From NCBI RefSeq assembly GCF_019130065.1, contig NZ_JAHSPG010000015.1, positions 186,001-250,000 on the forward strand: 64,000 nt of DNA. The letters are read 5' to 3'. Below the pieces are notes generated by a model that was not told the DNA's origin, made no database searches, and saw only the letters and a list, made by a program, of their open reading frames with translations. Made by a program: the position numbers and the translations under genes. Source of the DNA: Pinibacter aurantiacus (GTDB lineage: Bacteria; Bacteroidota; Bacteroidia; Chitinophagales; Chitinophagaceae). Positions 16,986 to 25,773 of the stretch are shown in pieces (the stretch's first letter is position 1; every line of letters begins with the position of its first letter).

Positions 16986-17612
16986 TTAATTTGAAATTCC
17001 CACTCTGCTCTTCACATAATCACCCTGTTCCAATTCTTTCACAATAAAGTCAGCAAGATCTCCGGCGAGTATCTTTCCTTTACCCCAGGCCGGGTAGTTT
17101 TTTGTAATGTGATAATGTTCTGTTACGATACCTTCCTTCACAGCTGCAGGGCAAACCAATGTCCAATCAAGTTTTGAATGTTTCAATGTTTCCATTGCTT
17201 TTTTCAGCTCATCACCTTCGCATTTGTGGGTTTCAGGATAAAGATCTGTATCTACCAACAATGCGTGATCCTCTTCACTGATATCCAAAACTGCTGTAGT
17301 GCCTAAAGAAATGATGCGCTTGATGCCAGCTGCTTCCATTTCTGCAACAATTTTCTTGGTACCTAAAGACAGGGTAACATCTGTACCGTCATTACGTGCC
17401 TCTATAATAGAAATCACAGCGTCAACACCTTTCAAAGCTTCGCGAATGTCCACTTCGGCGAAAACAGATCCTGTAACAAGTTCAACGTGGTCAATCTTTG
17501 TCACGCTTTCCAATACGTGGCGTCCAAAAACCCTAACATCTATCTTTTTTCCAACTAACTGATTTATCAAATGCTGTCTTGCGATGTTTTTACCAACAAT
17601 CATTACTTTCAT
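16986..17612 (-). CDS. NAD(P)-binding Rossmann protein, NmrA-like, with degenerate nucleotide loop
   Basis: A 208-residue Rossmann-fold protein of the NAD(P)H-binding/NmrA-like group: MKVMIVGKN, DVRVFGR, VELVTGSVFAEVDIREALKGVDAVIS, IKRIISLGTTAV, LDWTLVCPAAV and a C-terminal DLADFIVKEL. In most relatives the first loop is GATGxxG; here it is VGKNIARQ, so the classic glycine pattern is missing and dinucleotide binding may be altered or lost. It sits between rimO and ftsY on the same strand but is not part of that cluster in other Bacteroidota as I know it. The substrate is unknown. Confidence 0.8.
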   Translation of the reverse strand: MKVMIVGKNIARQHLINQLVGKKIDVRVFGRHVLESVTKIDHVELVTGSVFAEVDIREALKGVDAVISIIEARNDGTDVTLSLGTKKIVAEMEAAGIKRIISLGTTAVLDISEEDHALLVDTDLYPETHKCEGDELKKAMETLKHSKLDWTLVCPAAVKEGIVTEHYHITKNYPAWGKGKILAGDLADFIVKELEQGDYVKSRVGISN

Positions 17613-17621
17613 TTCACTATG

Positions 17622-17728
17622 ATTTGAGATTCGAAATTAGGACTAGAAATCTGAGATTTGAAATTTGAAATTAGAAATTTCATATTCGAGTGTCAATCTC
17701 AAATATCAAATTTCAAATTTCAAATTGA
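17622..17728. repeat. Mirrored repeat pair, family 'aatttgaa' variant
   Basis: Left arm 17622-17681 (gatttgagattcgaaattag, then gatttgaaatttgaaattag) and inverted right arm 17690-17728 (caatctcaaatatcaaattt, then caaatttcaaattg). Only about 8 bp separate them, so the whole gap between ftsY and the NAD(P)-binding gene could fold as one long hairpin. Confidence 0.65.
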
Positions 17729-17729
17729 A

Positions 17730-18692
17730 TTATTTTTCAAGGTTAAACAGAGAGTCAACAAACTCGTGTTTGTTGAAAACAAGGAGGTCTTCCATTTTTT
17801 CGCCGACCCCGATAAATTTCACAGGAATCTTGAACTGATTAGCAATTGCTAAAACTACGCCGCCCTTTGCAGTGCCGTCGAGTTTTGTAATAGCAAGTGC
17901 TGTTACATCTGTAGCGGCAGTAAAGTGTTTTGCCTGCTCCAGAGCATTCTGTCCTGTAGATCCATCGAGAACCAGCAACACTTCGTGTGGTGCATCAGGA
18001 ATTACCTTTTGCATTACGCGGCGAATTTTACTCAACTCGTCCATGAGGTGGGCTTTGTTGTGCAAACGGCCCGCTGTATCGATCAGGATCACATCGCTGC
18101 CTCTTGACACACCGCTTTGCACGGTATCGAATGCAACAGCTGCAGGATCAGATCCCATATCTTGTTTAACAATTGGAACACCGGCTCGTTCACTCCAGAT
18201 GGTCAATTGATCAACAGCGGCAGCGCGGAAGGTATCAGCTGCTCCAAGCAATACGTTTTTGCCTGCTTTTTTAAAATTATGTGCGAGTTTCCCTATTGTG
18301 GTGGTTTTGCCTACTCCGTTCACGCCCACTACCATGATTACATAAGGCTTGGAGGGTAATTCAGAATCGAATGCGTAAGAATTTGCGCTTGGGGCGTCTA
18401 CCAGCATGGCTTCGATTTCCTGCTGGAGAATATTATTGAGTTCGGTTGTGTTAAGGTATTTATCCTTTGCTACACGGGTTTCGATGCGTTCTATGATTTG
18501 AACTGTCGTATCTATTCCCACGTCTGCGCCAACAAGTGCTTCTTCGAGGTTATCAAGCACTTCCTCATCTACGGTACTTTTACCGGCTATAGCCTTCGTT
18601 ATTTTAGAAAGAAAGTTTTCTTTGGTTTGCTGAAGTCCCTGATCTAATGTTTCCTTTTCTTTTTTTCCAAAAAGTTTATTGAAAAATCCCAT
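17730..18692 (-). CDS. ftsY: Signal recognition particle receptor FtsY
   Basis: A 320-residue SRP GTPase receptor that docks ribosome-SRP complexes at the inner membrane. It has a short charged N-terminal region, a helical N domain (about 25-100) and the G domain: P-loop GVNGVGKTTTIGKLA (123-137), DTFRAAAVDQL (153-163), DTAGRLHNK (205-213) and TKLDGTAKGG (269-278). It lacks the long acidic A domain of E. coli FtsY, which is usual in this phylum. A strong hairpin with T-run at 18715-18749 lies between the ribosomal genes and ftsY and may reduce read-through. Confidence 0.97.
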   Translation of the reverse strand: MGFFNKLFGKKEKETLDQGLQQTKENFLSKITKAIAGKSTVDEEVLDNLEEALVGADVGIDTTVQIIERIETRVAKDKYLNTTELNNILQQEIEAMLVDAPSANSYAFDSELPSKPYVIMVVGVNGVGKTTTIGKLAHNFKKAGKNVLLGAADTFRAAAVDQLTIWSERAGVPIVKQDMGSDPAAVAFDTVQSGVSRGSDVILIDTAGRLHNKAHLMDELSKIRRVMQKVIPDAPHEVLLVLDGSTGQNALEQAKHFTAATDVTALAITKLDGTAKGGVVLAIANQFKIPVKFIGVGEKMEDLLVFNKHEFVDSLFNLEK

Positions 18693-18714
18693 AGTTGAGG
18701 CATTTAGTTAAAAC

Positions 18715-18749
18715 GGAAAAAGCCGTCCTGTAAACCATCAGAACAGCTT
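18715..18749 (-). terminator. Terminator or attenuator between DUF4295 and ftsY
   Basis: On the minus strand AAGCTGTTCTG pairs over 11 bp with CAGGACGGCTT (two G-T pairs) around an 8-nt loop, followed by five T. It sits 27 bp after the DUF4295 stop and 24 bp before the ftsY start codon, so it should partly uncouple ftsY from the ribosomal genes. Confidence 0.7.
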
Positions 18750-18775
18750 CTTACAAAAATCTCTTTACTTGTAAA

Positions 18776-18949
18776 TTATTTACCGGCAAGAAAATCTTTC
18801 ACCTTATCCTTGTGCACGATTTGCTCTTTAAAAGTGTATGCACCAGTTTTCGGGCTACGAACCGCCTTAATAACTTTAGTCCAGTTTTTCGCTTCAGCAG
18901 ATGCTTTAGCATCTTTTACCTTCGCGTTCTTAGAAGCTGCTTTTGCCAT
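18776..18949 (-). CDS. DUF4295 protein, small basic ribosome-cluster protein
   Basis: A 57-residue basic protein beginning MAKAASKNAKVKDAKASA and ending KEQIVHKDKVKDFLAGK, with KVIKAVRSPKTGAYTFKEQI as its core. This is the Bacteroidota-specific DUF4295 family, found next to rpmB and rpmG. Its size, charge and position suggest a ribosome-associated protein, but a function is not established. Start ATG 18949, stop TAA at 18778-18776. It lies 36 bp downstream of rpmG in the same transcript and is followed by the hairpin at 18715-18749. Confidence 0.9.
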   Translation of the reverse strand: MAKAASKNAKVKDAKASAEAKNWTKVIKAVRSPKTGAYTFKEQIVHKDKVKDFLAGK

Positions 18950-18985
18950 AATGAATCAATTTATGAGTTATCCTTTCGGATTTAC

Positions 18986-19168
18986 TTATTTAATTTCTTT
19001 GTGTACAGTGTATTTTTTCAGAATAGGGTTGAATTTTTTCAACTCTAAACGTTCAGGAGTATTCTTTTTATTCTTTGTGCTGATGTAGCGGCTCGTACCT
19101 GGTTGACCACTTGTTTTGTGCTCAGTACACTCCAAAATCACCTGAACTCTGTTGCCTTTCTTTGCCAT
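18986..19168 (-). CDS. rpmG: Ribosomal protein bL33
   Basis: A 60-residue large-subunit protein: [20 protein letters not shown], then [20 protein letters not shown] and [13 protein letters not shown]. It matches bL33 throughout. Only one cysteine (C14) is left of the four zinc-ligand positions of the C+ form, so this is a zinc-free type. It lies between rpmB and DUF4295 in the conserved cluster. Confidence 0.97.
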   Translation of the reverse strand: MAKKGNRVQVILECTEHKTSGQPGTSRYISTKNKKNTPERLELKKFNPILKKYTVHKEIK

Positions 19169-19221
19169 TTTATAAAAAATTTATTAATTAAACCAATAGG
19201 TTTGAGTAGTAACGGAATTAA

Positions 19222-19458
19222 TTAGATTTTAACACCTTTTGCTCTTAACTCTTTTACTACGGGATACAATCCGTTCTTATTGATTGTGCGGATTGCCTCT
19301 GAAGACACTTTCAAAGTGATCCATTTGTCCTCTTCTACAAGGAAAAAACGTTTAGTTTGCAAATTTGGTAAAAACCTGCGTTTAGTTTTAATATTCGAGT
19401 GAGAAACCTTGTGCCCGCTGATCGGTGTTTTACCTGTTACCTGACATACTCTAGCCAT
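19222..19458 (-). CDS. rpmB: Ribosomal protein bL28
   Basis: A 78-residue large-subunit protein: [20 protein letters not shown], then [18 protein letters not shown] and a C-terminal [20 protein letters not shown]. It is a standard bL28. It is first in the rpmB-rpmG-DUF4295-(ftsY) unit and divergent from ppk1. The upstream region is the 341-bp repeat spacer. Confidence 0.97.
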   Translation of the reverse strand: MARVCQVTGKTPISGHKVSHSNIKTKRRFLPNLQTKRFFLVEEDKWITLKVSSEAIRTINKNGLYPVVKELRAKGVKI

Positions 19459-19799
19459 GACTTGGAAAAATTTTGGACGGCGAAGGTCGGTAAAAGTATT
19501 GAATTGACAAAAAGAATTTGAAAGAAAGTTATGAGTTTTGAATTATAAGTTTTGAGTATTCAACTCTGTTTTACAACCAACTTCATGCTAGACATTGATA
19601 ATCAACGTTAGCAATACAAAGATAAGCTAAAACTTATTTCAGTATTTATCCGGCAAAAACATCGTTCATTTTTTTGACATGCCTTTAAAGTACAAAACTT
19701 ACAACTCAAAACTCATTACTCATAACTCACGACAAATCATAACAATTACTTAATTTCAAGCAGCCTTTATATTTCATTTATTTGGCAAAAAAGGCGCAA
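19459..19799. repeat. Divergent spacer rpmB/ppk1 with mirrored 'gttttgagt' repeats
   Basis: Left arm about 19506-19557 (agttatgagttttgaattat, then aagttttgagtattc) and inverted right arm about 19684-19736 (caaaacttacaactcaaaac, then tcattactcataactcac). They flank about 125 bp that should contain the two divergent promoters. No exact TAnnTTTG box is seen. Confidence 0.55.
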
Positions 19800-21968
19800 A
19801 TGTTACTTCAGGAAATGAGAAATAAGACAATTATCAGGGATATCAGCTGGCTCTCGTTTAATGCAAGGGTTTTGCAGGAAGCGGGGGATAAGAATGTGCC
19901 TTTGAAAGAACGAATTCGCTTTTTGGGTATTTTTTCCAATAACCTGGATGAGTTTTTCCGCGTAAGGGTGGCTACCTTGAAGCGTATGTTTGAATTGGGG
20001 GGCAAGGCCAAATTAAATATGCACCTGGAAACTTCTCCTGAGAAAATCATCGATGAGATACAGATGATCGTTTTGCGCCAACAAACTGAATTCAACCGTA
20101 TTTGGGAAGATATTAAACTGGAAATGGAGAAGGAAAAGATATTTCTCCTTACAGAAAAAGACCTGACGCGGGAGCAGAGAGTGTTCGTTATCAAGTTTTT
20201 CGAAGAAAATGTGCGGGCCAATACTATCCCTCTGATGATCGAAAGCATTCCTCAATTTCCTTATTTGCGCGAAAAATCAATTTTTCTTGGGGTGGTAATG
20301 TCCAAAGTGGACACCGCTTATGCCCAAAAATATGCATTGATTGAGGTTCCAAACCGTGCAGTGGGACGTTTCATCCAGTTACCTTCTCCCGAAGGGGAGC
20401 ATCATATTATACTGCTGGAGGATGTGGTTCGCTACAATCTCCCTTCTATTTTCAGCTATTTCGGCTATGACAAATATGAGTCATGGGTTTTTAAAGTGAC
20501 CAAGGATGCTGAAATCGATATTGACAATGACGTTTCTACGAACATTGTCCAAAAAATTGAGAAAGGGCTAAAAAACCGCAGAAAGGGAAAGCCTGTAAGA
20601 TTTGTGTACGATAAAGAAATGGATCCGGGCTTGCTGGAGTACCTTATTCGCAGATTGAACCTGGCGAAGAAAGGGAATTTAAGTCCTGGGGGAAGGATTC
20701 ATAATTTCCGCCATTTTATGGAATTTCCGGATGTTTTCAAGAAAAATCCGAGAAGGAAACCGTTTATGCACCCGGGCCTGATAGATAGCCATCGCGTTAC
20801 TGATATTGTTTTGCAAAAAGACATTTTACTCAATTTCCCATACCACTCTTTCAACCCGGTTATTGACCTTTTGCGCGAAGCTGCAATCGACCCGAGCGTC
20901 ACTTCCATTAAGATAACAGCTTACCGATTGGCATCGAATTCCAAAATTATAAATGCGCTGATCAACGCGGTGAGAAATGGCAAACAGGTTACAGTAATGC
21001 TGGAACTAAAGGCAAGGTTTGACGAAGAAGCGAACCTTGAATGGAAAGAGCAGTTGGAACTGGAGGGGGTAAAAGTGCTGATCGGTTATCCGAATATGAA
21101 GGTGCATGCGAAGATCTGCATGATCAGAAAGAAGGTAAACAACAGGACGGTAAGCTATGGTTTTATAAGCACGGGTAATTTAAATGAGAGCACCAGCCGC
21201 ATTTATGGGGACCATTGTTTATTAACTGCGAACCGGAACCTGATGGCGGATGTAAACAGAATGTTCAACTACCTGGAAAAACCAAAACCGGATAATAATG
21301 TTTTGAGCCTTTGCAAAACACTTATCCCCTGCCCCACTTCTTTGAGGAAGGAGTTGATCAAACTGATCAATAACGAGATCAGGATGGCGCAGCGCAAAAA
21401 GAAGGCGAAGATCATTTTGAAGATGAACTCGCTGTCTGATGAAGAGCTGATTTTTAAGTTGAACGATGCAGCAATTGCGGGCGTTGAAATAAGCCTGATC
21501 ATTCGCGGTATCATTTGCATGTATACGGAAAATAAAAAATTCAAGGAGCCGGTGAAAGCGATCAGCATTGTAGATGAGTACCTGGAACACGCAAGGGTAT
21601 TTATTTTCCATAATGGTGGTGATGAAAAAGTGTTCATCTCATCTGCTGACTGGATGGTGCGCAACCTGGATCACCGTGTGGAGGCGACTTGCCCGATCAT
21701 TGACAAAAACATCAAAAAGGTAATCAAGAATATATTGAAGATCCAACTGAGCGACAATGTGAAGGCGAGAATTCTGGACAACAATCTCAGAAACGAATAT
21801 GTAACTCATCCGGCAGACGAAAAACCTATTCGTTCGCAAATAGAAATTTATAACTACCTTCTTTCAAAGGGCAAAAAGAAAGAGGATAAAAAAAAGAGCG
21901 ATGGAACACAGGTGGTTAACGATGATGAGCAAAACATTTCTGCTGTTTCCATTGTAACACAGGGATAG
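19800..21968 (+). CDS. ppk1: Polyphosphate kinase 1
   Basis: A 722-residue enzyme that polymerises the gamma-phosphate of ATP into polyphosphate, reversibly. The N-terminal domain is typical (DISWLSFNARVLQEA, FLGIFSNNLDEFFRVRVATL). In the catalytic half the autophosphorylated histidine is H436 (NMKVHAKICMIRKK) and the second conserved histidine H597 (EYLEHARVFIF), close to E. coli H435 and H592. SSADWMVRNLDHRVEATCPI is also diagnostic. ATG 19800 is chosen; an in-frame TTG at 19782 would add six residues. It is followed by the exopolyphosphatase gene, giving a make-and-break polyphosphate pair. Confidence 0.96.
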   Translation: MLLQEMRNKTIIRDISWLSFNARVLQEAGDKNVPLKERIRFLGIFSNNLDEFFRVRVATLKRMFELGGKAKLNMHLETSPEKIIDEIQMIVLRQQTEFNRIWEDIKLEMEKEKIFLLTEKDLTREQRVFVIKFFEENVRANTIPLMIESIPQFPYLREKSIFLGVVMSKVDTAYAQKYALIEVPNRAVGRFIQLPSPEGEHHIILLEDVVRYNLPSIFSYFGYDKYESWVFKVTKDAEIDIDNDVSTNIVQKIEKGLKNRRKGKPVRFVYDKEMDPGLLEYLIRRLNLAKKGNLSPGGRIHNFRHFMEFPDVFKKNPRRKPFMHPGLIDSHRVTDIVLQKDILLNFPYHSFNPVIDLLREAAIDPSVTSIKITAYRLASNSKIINALINAVRNGKQVTVMLELKARFDEEANLEWKEQLELEGVKVLIGYPNMKVHAKICMIRKKVNNRTVSYGFISTGNLNESTSRIYGDHCLLTANRNLMADVNRMFNYLEKPKPDNNVLSLCKTLIPCPTSLRKELIKLINNEIRMAQRKKKAKIILKMNSLSDEELIFKLNDAAIAGVEISLIIRGIICMYTENKKFKEPVKAISIVDEYLEHARVFIFHNGGDEKVFISSADWMVRNLDHRVEATCPIIDKNIKKVIKNILKIQLSDNVKARILDNNLRNEYVTHPADEKPIRSQIEIYNYLLSKGKKKEDKKKSDGTQVVNDDEQNISAVSIVTQG

Positions 21969-22033
21969 ATGTGGCGAGGTGCGAATTTTGCCACTTAAGT
22001 TTTGAACTTTACTTTTGAACTTTTTATTTACGA

Positions 22034-22933
22034 ATGAAATTATCCGCTATAGACATAGGTAGTAATGCCGCCAGGTTGTTAATTACAGAGGTTGTAAAAT
22101 CTACTGATGGCAAGCCGCAGTTTAACAAGCTAAATCTCGTGCGTGTGCCCCTTCGATTGGGTTTTGACGTTTTTGACCAGGCGAAGATCTCGAAGGACAG
22201 AGAGGATATGTTTATCAAAACCATGCGGGCTTATCGCGACCTGATGGACGTTTATGATGTGAAATATTACCGGGCTTGCGCCACGTCTGCCATGCGCGAT
22301 GCAACCAACTCCAAACAAATCATTCAAAAAGTAAAGAAGGAAACGGGAATAGAAATTCACATTATTTCCGGAAGTGAGGAGGCGTCGCTCATTTACGAGA
22401 ACCACATTGCGGAAAATATGGATAAACAGAATTCTTATCTGTACATTGATGTGGGAGGAGGTAGCACGGAGCTTACTTTTTTTAGCAACAATCAGTTAGT
22501 GTTCAAAGAGTCTTTCAACATAGGAACGATTCGCCTCCTTAAGAACCAGGTGGAGGAAGCACATTGGGCGAACATGAAGAATTTTATCAAGGACAAAACA
22601 AAGGGCTTTCCAAACGTTGTTGCCATTGGTTCAGGAGGAAATATCAACAAAGTGTTTTCGTTGTCCAAAAAGAAGGATGGTAAGCCACTTACACTAGAGC
22701 TGCTGAAGGACTACCATAAAGAATTATCAAGTTTTTCCGTTTCGGAGCGCATGCGCCTTTATAACCTTCGTGAGGACCGCGCGGACGTAATTGTGCCTGC
22801 ACTTGCGATATACATCAATGTTATGCGTTGGGCAAATACAGAGCTGATTTTCGTTCCCAAAATAGGGTTGGCCGATGGGCTTGTGCAGTCGTTGTATGCA
22901 GAGCTGACAAGTAAGAAGTTGGTGAACGTGTGA
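22034..22933 (+). CDS. Ppx/GppA family exopolyphosphatase
   Basis: A 299-residue protein of the actin-like phosphatase superfamily: N-terminal LSAIDIGSNAARLLI, then YYRACATSAMRDATNS, then the phosphate loop LYIDVGGGSTELTFF and VAIGSGGNINKVFSL. These enzymes cleave terminal phosphates of polyphosphate or the 5'-phosphate of pppGpp. It is the short form: the C-terminal HD-like domains of E. coli Ppx (513 residues) are absent. It lies 65 bp after ppk1 on the same strand, which supports a polyphosphate role. Confidence 0.93.
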   Translation: MKLSAIDIGSNAARLLITEVVKSTDGKPQFNKLNLVRVPLRLGFDVFDQAKISKDREDMFIKTMRAYRDLMDVYDVKYYRACATSAMRDATNSKQIIQKVKKETGIEIHIISGSEEASLIYENHIAENMDKQNSYLYIDVGGGSTELTFFSNNQLVFKESFNIGTIRLLKNQVEEAHWANMKNFIKDKTKGFPNVVAIGSGGNINKVFSLSKKKDGKPLTLELLKDYHKELSSFSVSERMRLYNLREDRADVIVPALAIYINVMRWANTELIFVPKIGLADGLVQSLYAELTSKKLVNV

Positions 22934-23329
22934 GGGATTGGCACACGGATGACACGGATTGCACTGATTTGCACGGATTATGCTTATGCGATCAGCAACA
23001 CTGTTATCGAACTTTTTTTATTAAAGTTTGTCATCGCCATTCTAGTGCTTCATAATAAAATCCTCAAGCTTTTCTTTTTCAAAGACAACATTCATCTATT
23101 TTATTCTCTACAAATTTTCATTTCAATGCAGCCCATAGAACTTCGTCGGACAAATCACGGACTTTAAAACATCCGTGTAAATCAGTGCAATCCGTGTCAT
23201 CCGTGTGCCATTGTATGTTTTTTTACTAATTTCGCTTTCCACTTGGGCAAATGCGGACAGATATGTTTTATTCTAACGCAGATCCATATTACCATTTGCC
23301 ACCTTTATTCTAATCTTAAAATTGCAAAC
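22934..23329. repeat. Spacer with mirrored 'cacacggat' pair before panB
   Basis: Left arm 22938-22979 (ggcacacggatgacacggat and more) and inverted right arm 23169-23211 (atccgtgtaaatcagtgcaa and more), closely matched, flank about 190 AT-rich bp. The remaining ~118 bp before panB (23212-23329) are the likely promoter region; no exact consensus match. Confidence 0.65.
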
Positions 23330-24145
23330 ATGTCTGTTCACAACGAAGTAAAAAAAGTTACCACCAATACGCTGTTGCGTATGAAAGCTGCAGGAGAAAA
23401 GATCGCCATGCTTACTGCTTACGACTTTTCATTTGCACGCGTTTTTGATGCGGCGGGTATTGATGTAATATTGGTAGGTGATTCTGCAAGTAATGTAATG
23501 GCCGGCCACGAAACCACTTTGCCCATTACGCTCGACCAAATGATTTATCATGCCTCTTCTGTTATTCGTGGCGTAAATAAAAGTCTTGTGGTGGTTGACT
23601 TGCCGTTTGGGACTTACCAGGGCAACTCGAAAGAAGCATTAAGTTCTGCGATTCGTGTAATGAAAGAATCCGGCGGACATGCTCTTAAACTTGAAGGTGG
23701 AGAAGAAATCGTAGAATCTGTCAAAAGAATTATTTCTGCCGGTGTTCCGGTAATGGGGCATTTGGGTTTAACGCCTCAATCTATTTATAAATTCGGCACA
23801 TACGCTGTAAGGGCTAAAGAAGAAGCCGAAGCGGAAAAACTAAAACGCGATGCCATATTGCTGCAGGAAGCAGGATGTTTTGCTGTGGTGCTGGAAAAAA
23901 TTCCTGCCCAGTTAGCAAAGGAAGTTTCCGAAAGCCTAACCATTCCAACCATCGGCATTGGTGCAGGCCCACACTGTGATGGACAAGTATTGGTAATGCA
24001 CGATATGCTGGGCATCAACAATGAATTCCAACCACGCTTTTTAAGAAAATACGCAAACCTTCACGAGCAGATCACTAATGCTGTACAGCAGTATGTGAAG
24101 GATGTTAGAAGGAAGGATTTCCCGAATGAGAAGGAACAGTACTAG
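23330..24145 (+). CDS. panB: 3-methyl-2-oxobutanoate hydroxymethyltransferase
   Basis: A 271-residue enzyme that makes ketopantoate for pantothenate and coenzyme A, in the cytoplasm. Motifs: [20 protein letters not shown], the metal site [35 protein letters not shown], the catalytic glutamate region [15 protein letters not shown], and [23 protein letters not shown] 23330 is chosen because the 29 residues of the longer open frame upstream are not conserved-looking and cover the spacer. It appears to be a single-gene unit with repeats after its stop codon. Confidence 0.96.
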   Translation: MSVHNEVKKVTTNTLLRMKAAGEKIAMLTAYDFSFARVFDAAGIDVILVGDSASNVMAGHETTLPITLDQMIYHASSVIRGVNKSLVVVDLPFGTYQGNSKEALSSAIRVMKESGGHALKLEGGEEIVESVKRIISAGVPVMGHLGLTPQSIYKFGTYAVRAKEEAEAEKLKRDAILLQEAGCFAVVLEKIPAQLAKEVSESLTIPTIGIGAGPHCDGQVLVMHDMLGINNEFQPRFLRKYANLHEQITNAVQQYVKDVRRKDFPNEKEQY

Positions 24146-24149
24146 TAGA

Positions 24150-24249
24150 CTGAATAACTGAGTAACTGAATAACTGAGTGGTTGAATGTCGAAAATCAAG
24201 ATCGAATATGAGCCTTCAGTTATTCCGTTACTCAGTTATTCAATTATTT
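24150..24249. repeat. Mirrored repeat pair, family 'gaataactga' (9 bp period)
   Basis: Left arm 24150-24183 (tgaataactgagtaactgaa and more) and inverted right arm 24214-24249 (cagttattccgttactcagt and more) around a ~30-bp centre. The convergent genes panB and the envelope gene end on either side; the right arm overlaps the stop codon of the latter. Confidence 0.65.
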
Positions 24250-25032
24250 CAACAAAAGCGAAAAGCCCGCCCCCACGGCTACACTTTGGAAAGTAGTTTC
24301 AAAAATATATTCTTGAGTGGTTTGCCGTTGTGATTTATAATTCTGCTCCGTTGTTGTATATACCAAGCGAACAGATGGAGAATAGAGATAATTAACGCTC
24401 ATATTTACCGCCAATATTTTGGTAACCCTGTAGGAAAATGTGCACGCAGGTGAAAAAACCCAACCAATTTCCGTGGATGCATCCTGGTTCCAATTGTAAG
24501 TCATATCAATAATTTCATTGCCTTGTTTCTCTTTCAGATGTAGAGTATAATTGTTCATCATTCCGTCATAACTATTGATGCCAAATAACAATTTCGGCAT
24601 GATCATGAATCTGCCGGTTGTAATTTTATAGGTAGGTCCTATCATAAAACTGACTACGCCTGCGTCAATATTATTTTGCGGCCACGGAGCAGTTACATAA
24701 TATTTGCTGGTAAATTGGTTGATCAAATATTGTTGGGCCTTCCCCGCGTCCGATGACTTTGCGATCCATGGCAAAAACTCAAACTCAGCGCCCCATTTTT
24801 TTGAAAAGAAATAAGCTATCCTGCCAATCACAAAACCACCAGCATCACTTATGTTGACTGAATTTTTAAAAAAAGGATCCTGAATGGAAAAGCCATGAAC
24901 AGGGATAAGGCCTCCTCCCTCAAGGCTCATCATAAACTTTGATCGTTCCGCATATAATTTCTTTTTTTGTTGCGCTTGTATATTGGCAAGACAAAACAGA
25001 AGCGCTGCCAGAATAAAAAAATAAGCTTTCAT
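24244..25032 (-). CDS. Secreted/outer-membrane beta-barrel-like protein (paralogue A)
   Basis: A 262-residue protein, function unrecognised. A signal peptide is clear (MKAYFFILAALLFCLANIQA, then QQKKK). The rest alternates aromatic/polar strands typical of small outer-membrane barrels, and ends in the strand VAVGAGFSLLLK. It is a paralogue of the gene at 25774-26616: both share KLLFGIN, an 'EKQGNEIIDMTY'/'EKNGGDLIDLTY' loop, FSYR/VSYR-AT-K, and a final GAG-S-L-K strand. Its ATG is 1 nt after the stop codon of the upstream lipoprotein gene, so the two are co-translated. Confidence 0.75.
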   Translation of the reverse strand: MKAYFFILAALLFCLANIQAQQKKKLYAERSKFMMSLEGGGLIPVHGFSIQDPFFKNSVNISDAGGFVIGRIAYFFSKKWGAEFEFLPWIAKSSDAGKAQQYLINQFTSKYYVTAPWPQNNIDAGVVSFMIGPTYKITTGRFMIMPKLLFGINSYDGMMNNYTLHLKEKQGNEIIDMTYNWNQDASTEIGWVFSPACTFSYRVTKILAVNMSVNYLYSPSVRLVYTTTEQNYKSQRQTTQEYIFETTFQSVAVGAGFSLLLK

Positions 25033-25033
25033 A

Positions 25034-25630
25034 TTAGATGAGATGGGTTACGACAGAGGTTTTTTCAAATTGTTTACCACTCGCCACTGTGACCACTACA
25101 CGAAATTGACACTGTGAATATTCAGATTCGTGCATGAGAATGAAATTATAATCGATAGGCATAGGCTCTTCTGTAAAAGTGTAAATAGGTTGGTTAAAGA
25201 CACCATTTGCCGGAAGTGGTTTTGTGCCGTCAATAAAAAAATAGGAAGTAACGTCTGAACCTGCTTTGTGTGTGGAGTCGAAATCTATTGCAGTAAATAC
25301 TTGTACGGTCTGGATGGTATCCCTGGAATCGCCGGTGAAACCAGAGGTGCAGCAACGATTCGCGTAAGCTGATTCCAGGAATAACGGCTTGTGCACCTTT
25401 TGTTGCCCCACCTTTATGGTTTCGAGTTCGACCCTTAGTCCATAGCATTTTTTACAAATCGAGTCTGCACCTGTTATTACGGGTACCTGGCCACCGTTAT
25501 CTAAAACCTCAAGTTTTATTTTGTCAATCGCAAACTGATATTTTAATCCTTCGGGGCAATGGCAGCAGGCTTCTATAGTACCGGCAATCATCGGCAGCAG
25601 CAGCCAACATAATATACGGGTAAGTTTCAT
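25034..25630 (-). CDS. Cys-containing lipoprotein between two paralogous envelope genes
   Basis: A 198-residue protein of no firmly recognised family (possibly DUF5034-like; unverified). The start is set at ATG 25630, which gives a signal peptide with a lipobox ending IEACC; the longer open frame begins inside the promoter motif. After the lipidated cysteine come CCHCPEG, a CKKC pair, RCC and a single late cysteine, suggesting disulfides or metal binding in the envelope. An ECF-like promoter lies 20 bp upstream (25651-25678). It is tightly linked (1 nt) to the downstream barrel-like gene. Confidence 0.72.
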   Translation of the reverse strand: MKLTRILCWLLLPMIAGTIEACCHCPEGLKYQFAIDKIKLEVLDNGGQVPVITGADSICKKCYGLRVELETIKVGQQKVHKPLFLESAYANRCCTSGFTGDSRDTIQTVQVFTAIDFDSTHKAGSDVTSYFFIDGTKPLPANGVFNQPIYTFTEEPMPIDYNFILMHESEYSQCQFRVVVTVASGKQFEKTSVVTHLI

Positions 25631-25650
25631 GGTTTGGGTGTTTTGGAGGC

Positions 25651-25678
25651 TGACAGTAGGTTTAACAAATCCGTTGCA
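25651..25678 (-). promoter_or_regulatory. ECF-sigma-like promoter, copy 1
   Basis: On the minus strand: TGCAAC, 16-nt spacer, CTGTCA, then 20 nt to the ATG of the lipoprotein gene. The copy at 26635-26662 has the same boxes and spacer. Two boxes 16 nt apart, unlike TTTG/TAnnTTTG, suggest an extracytoplasmic-function sigma factor. No sigma factor gene is in the window. Confidence 0.55.
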
Positions 25679-25773
25679 CAAGATAATTCCGGCGTCAAGT
25701 GAAAAGACGAGTATTGGCTAAACTTTCACAATTCGGTTTTGAGTTTTAGGTAATTCTATCCCATGCAACCGGA

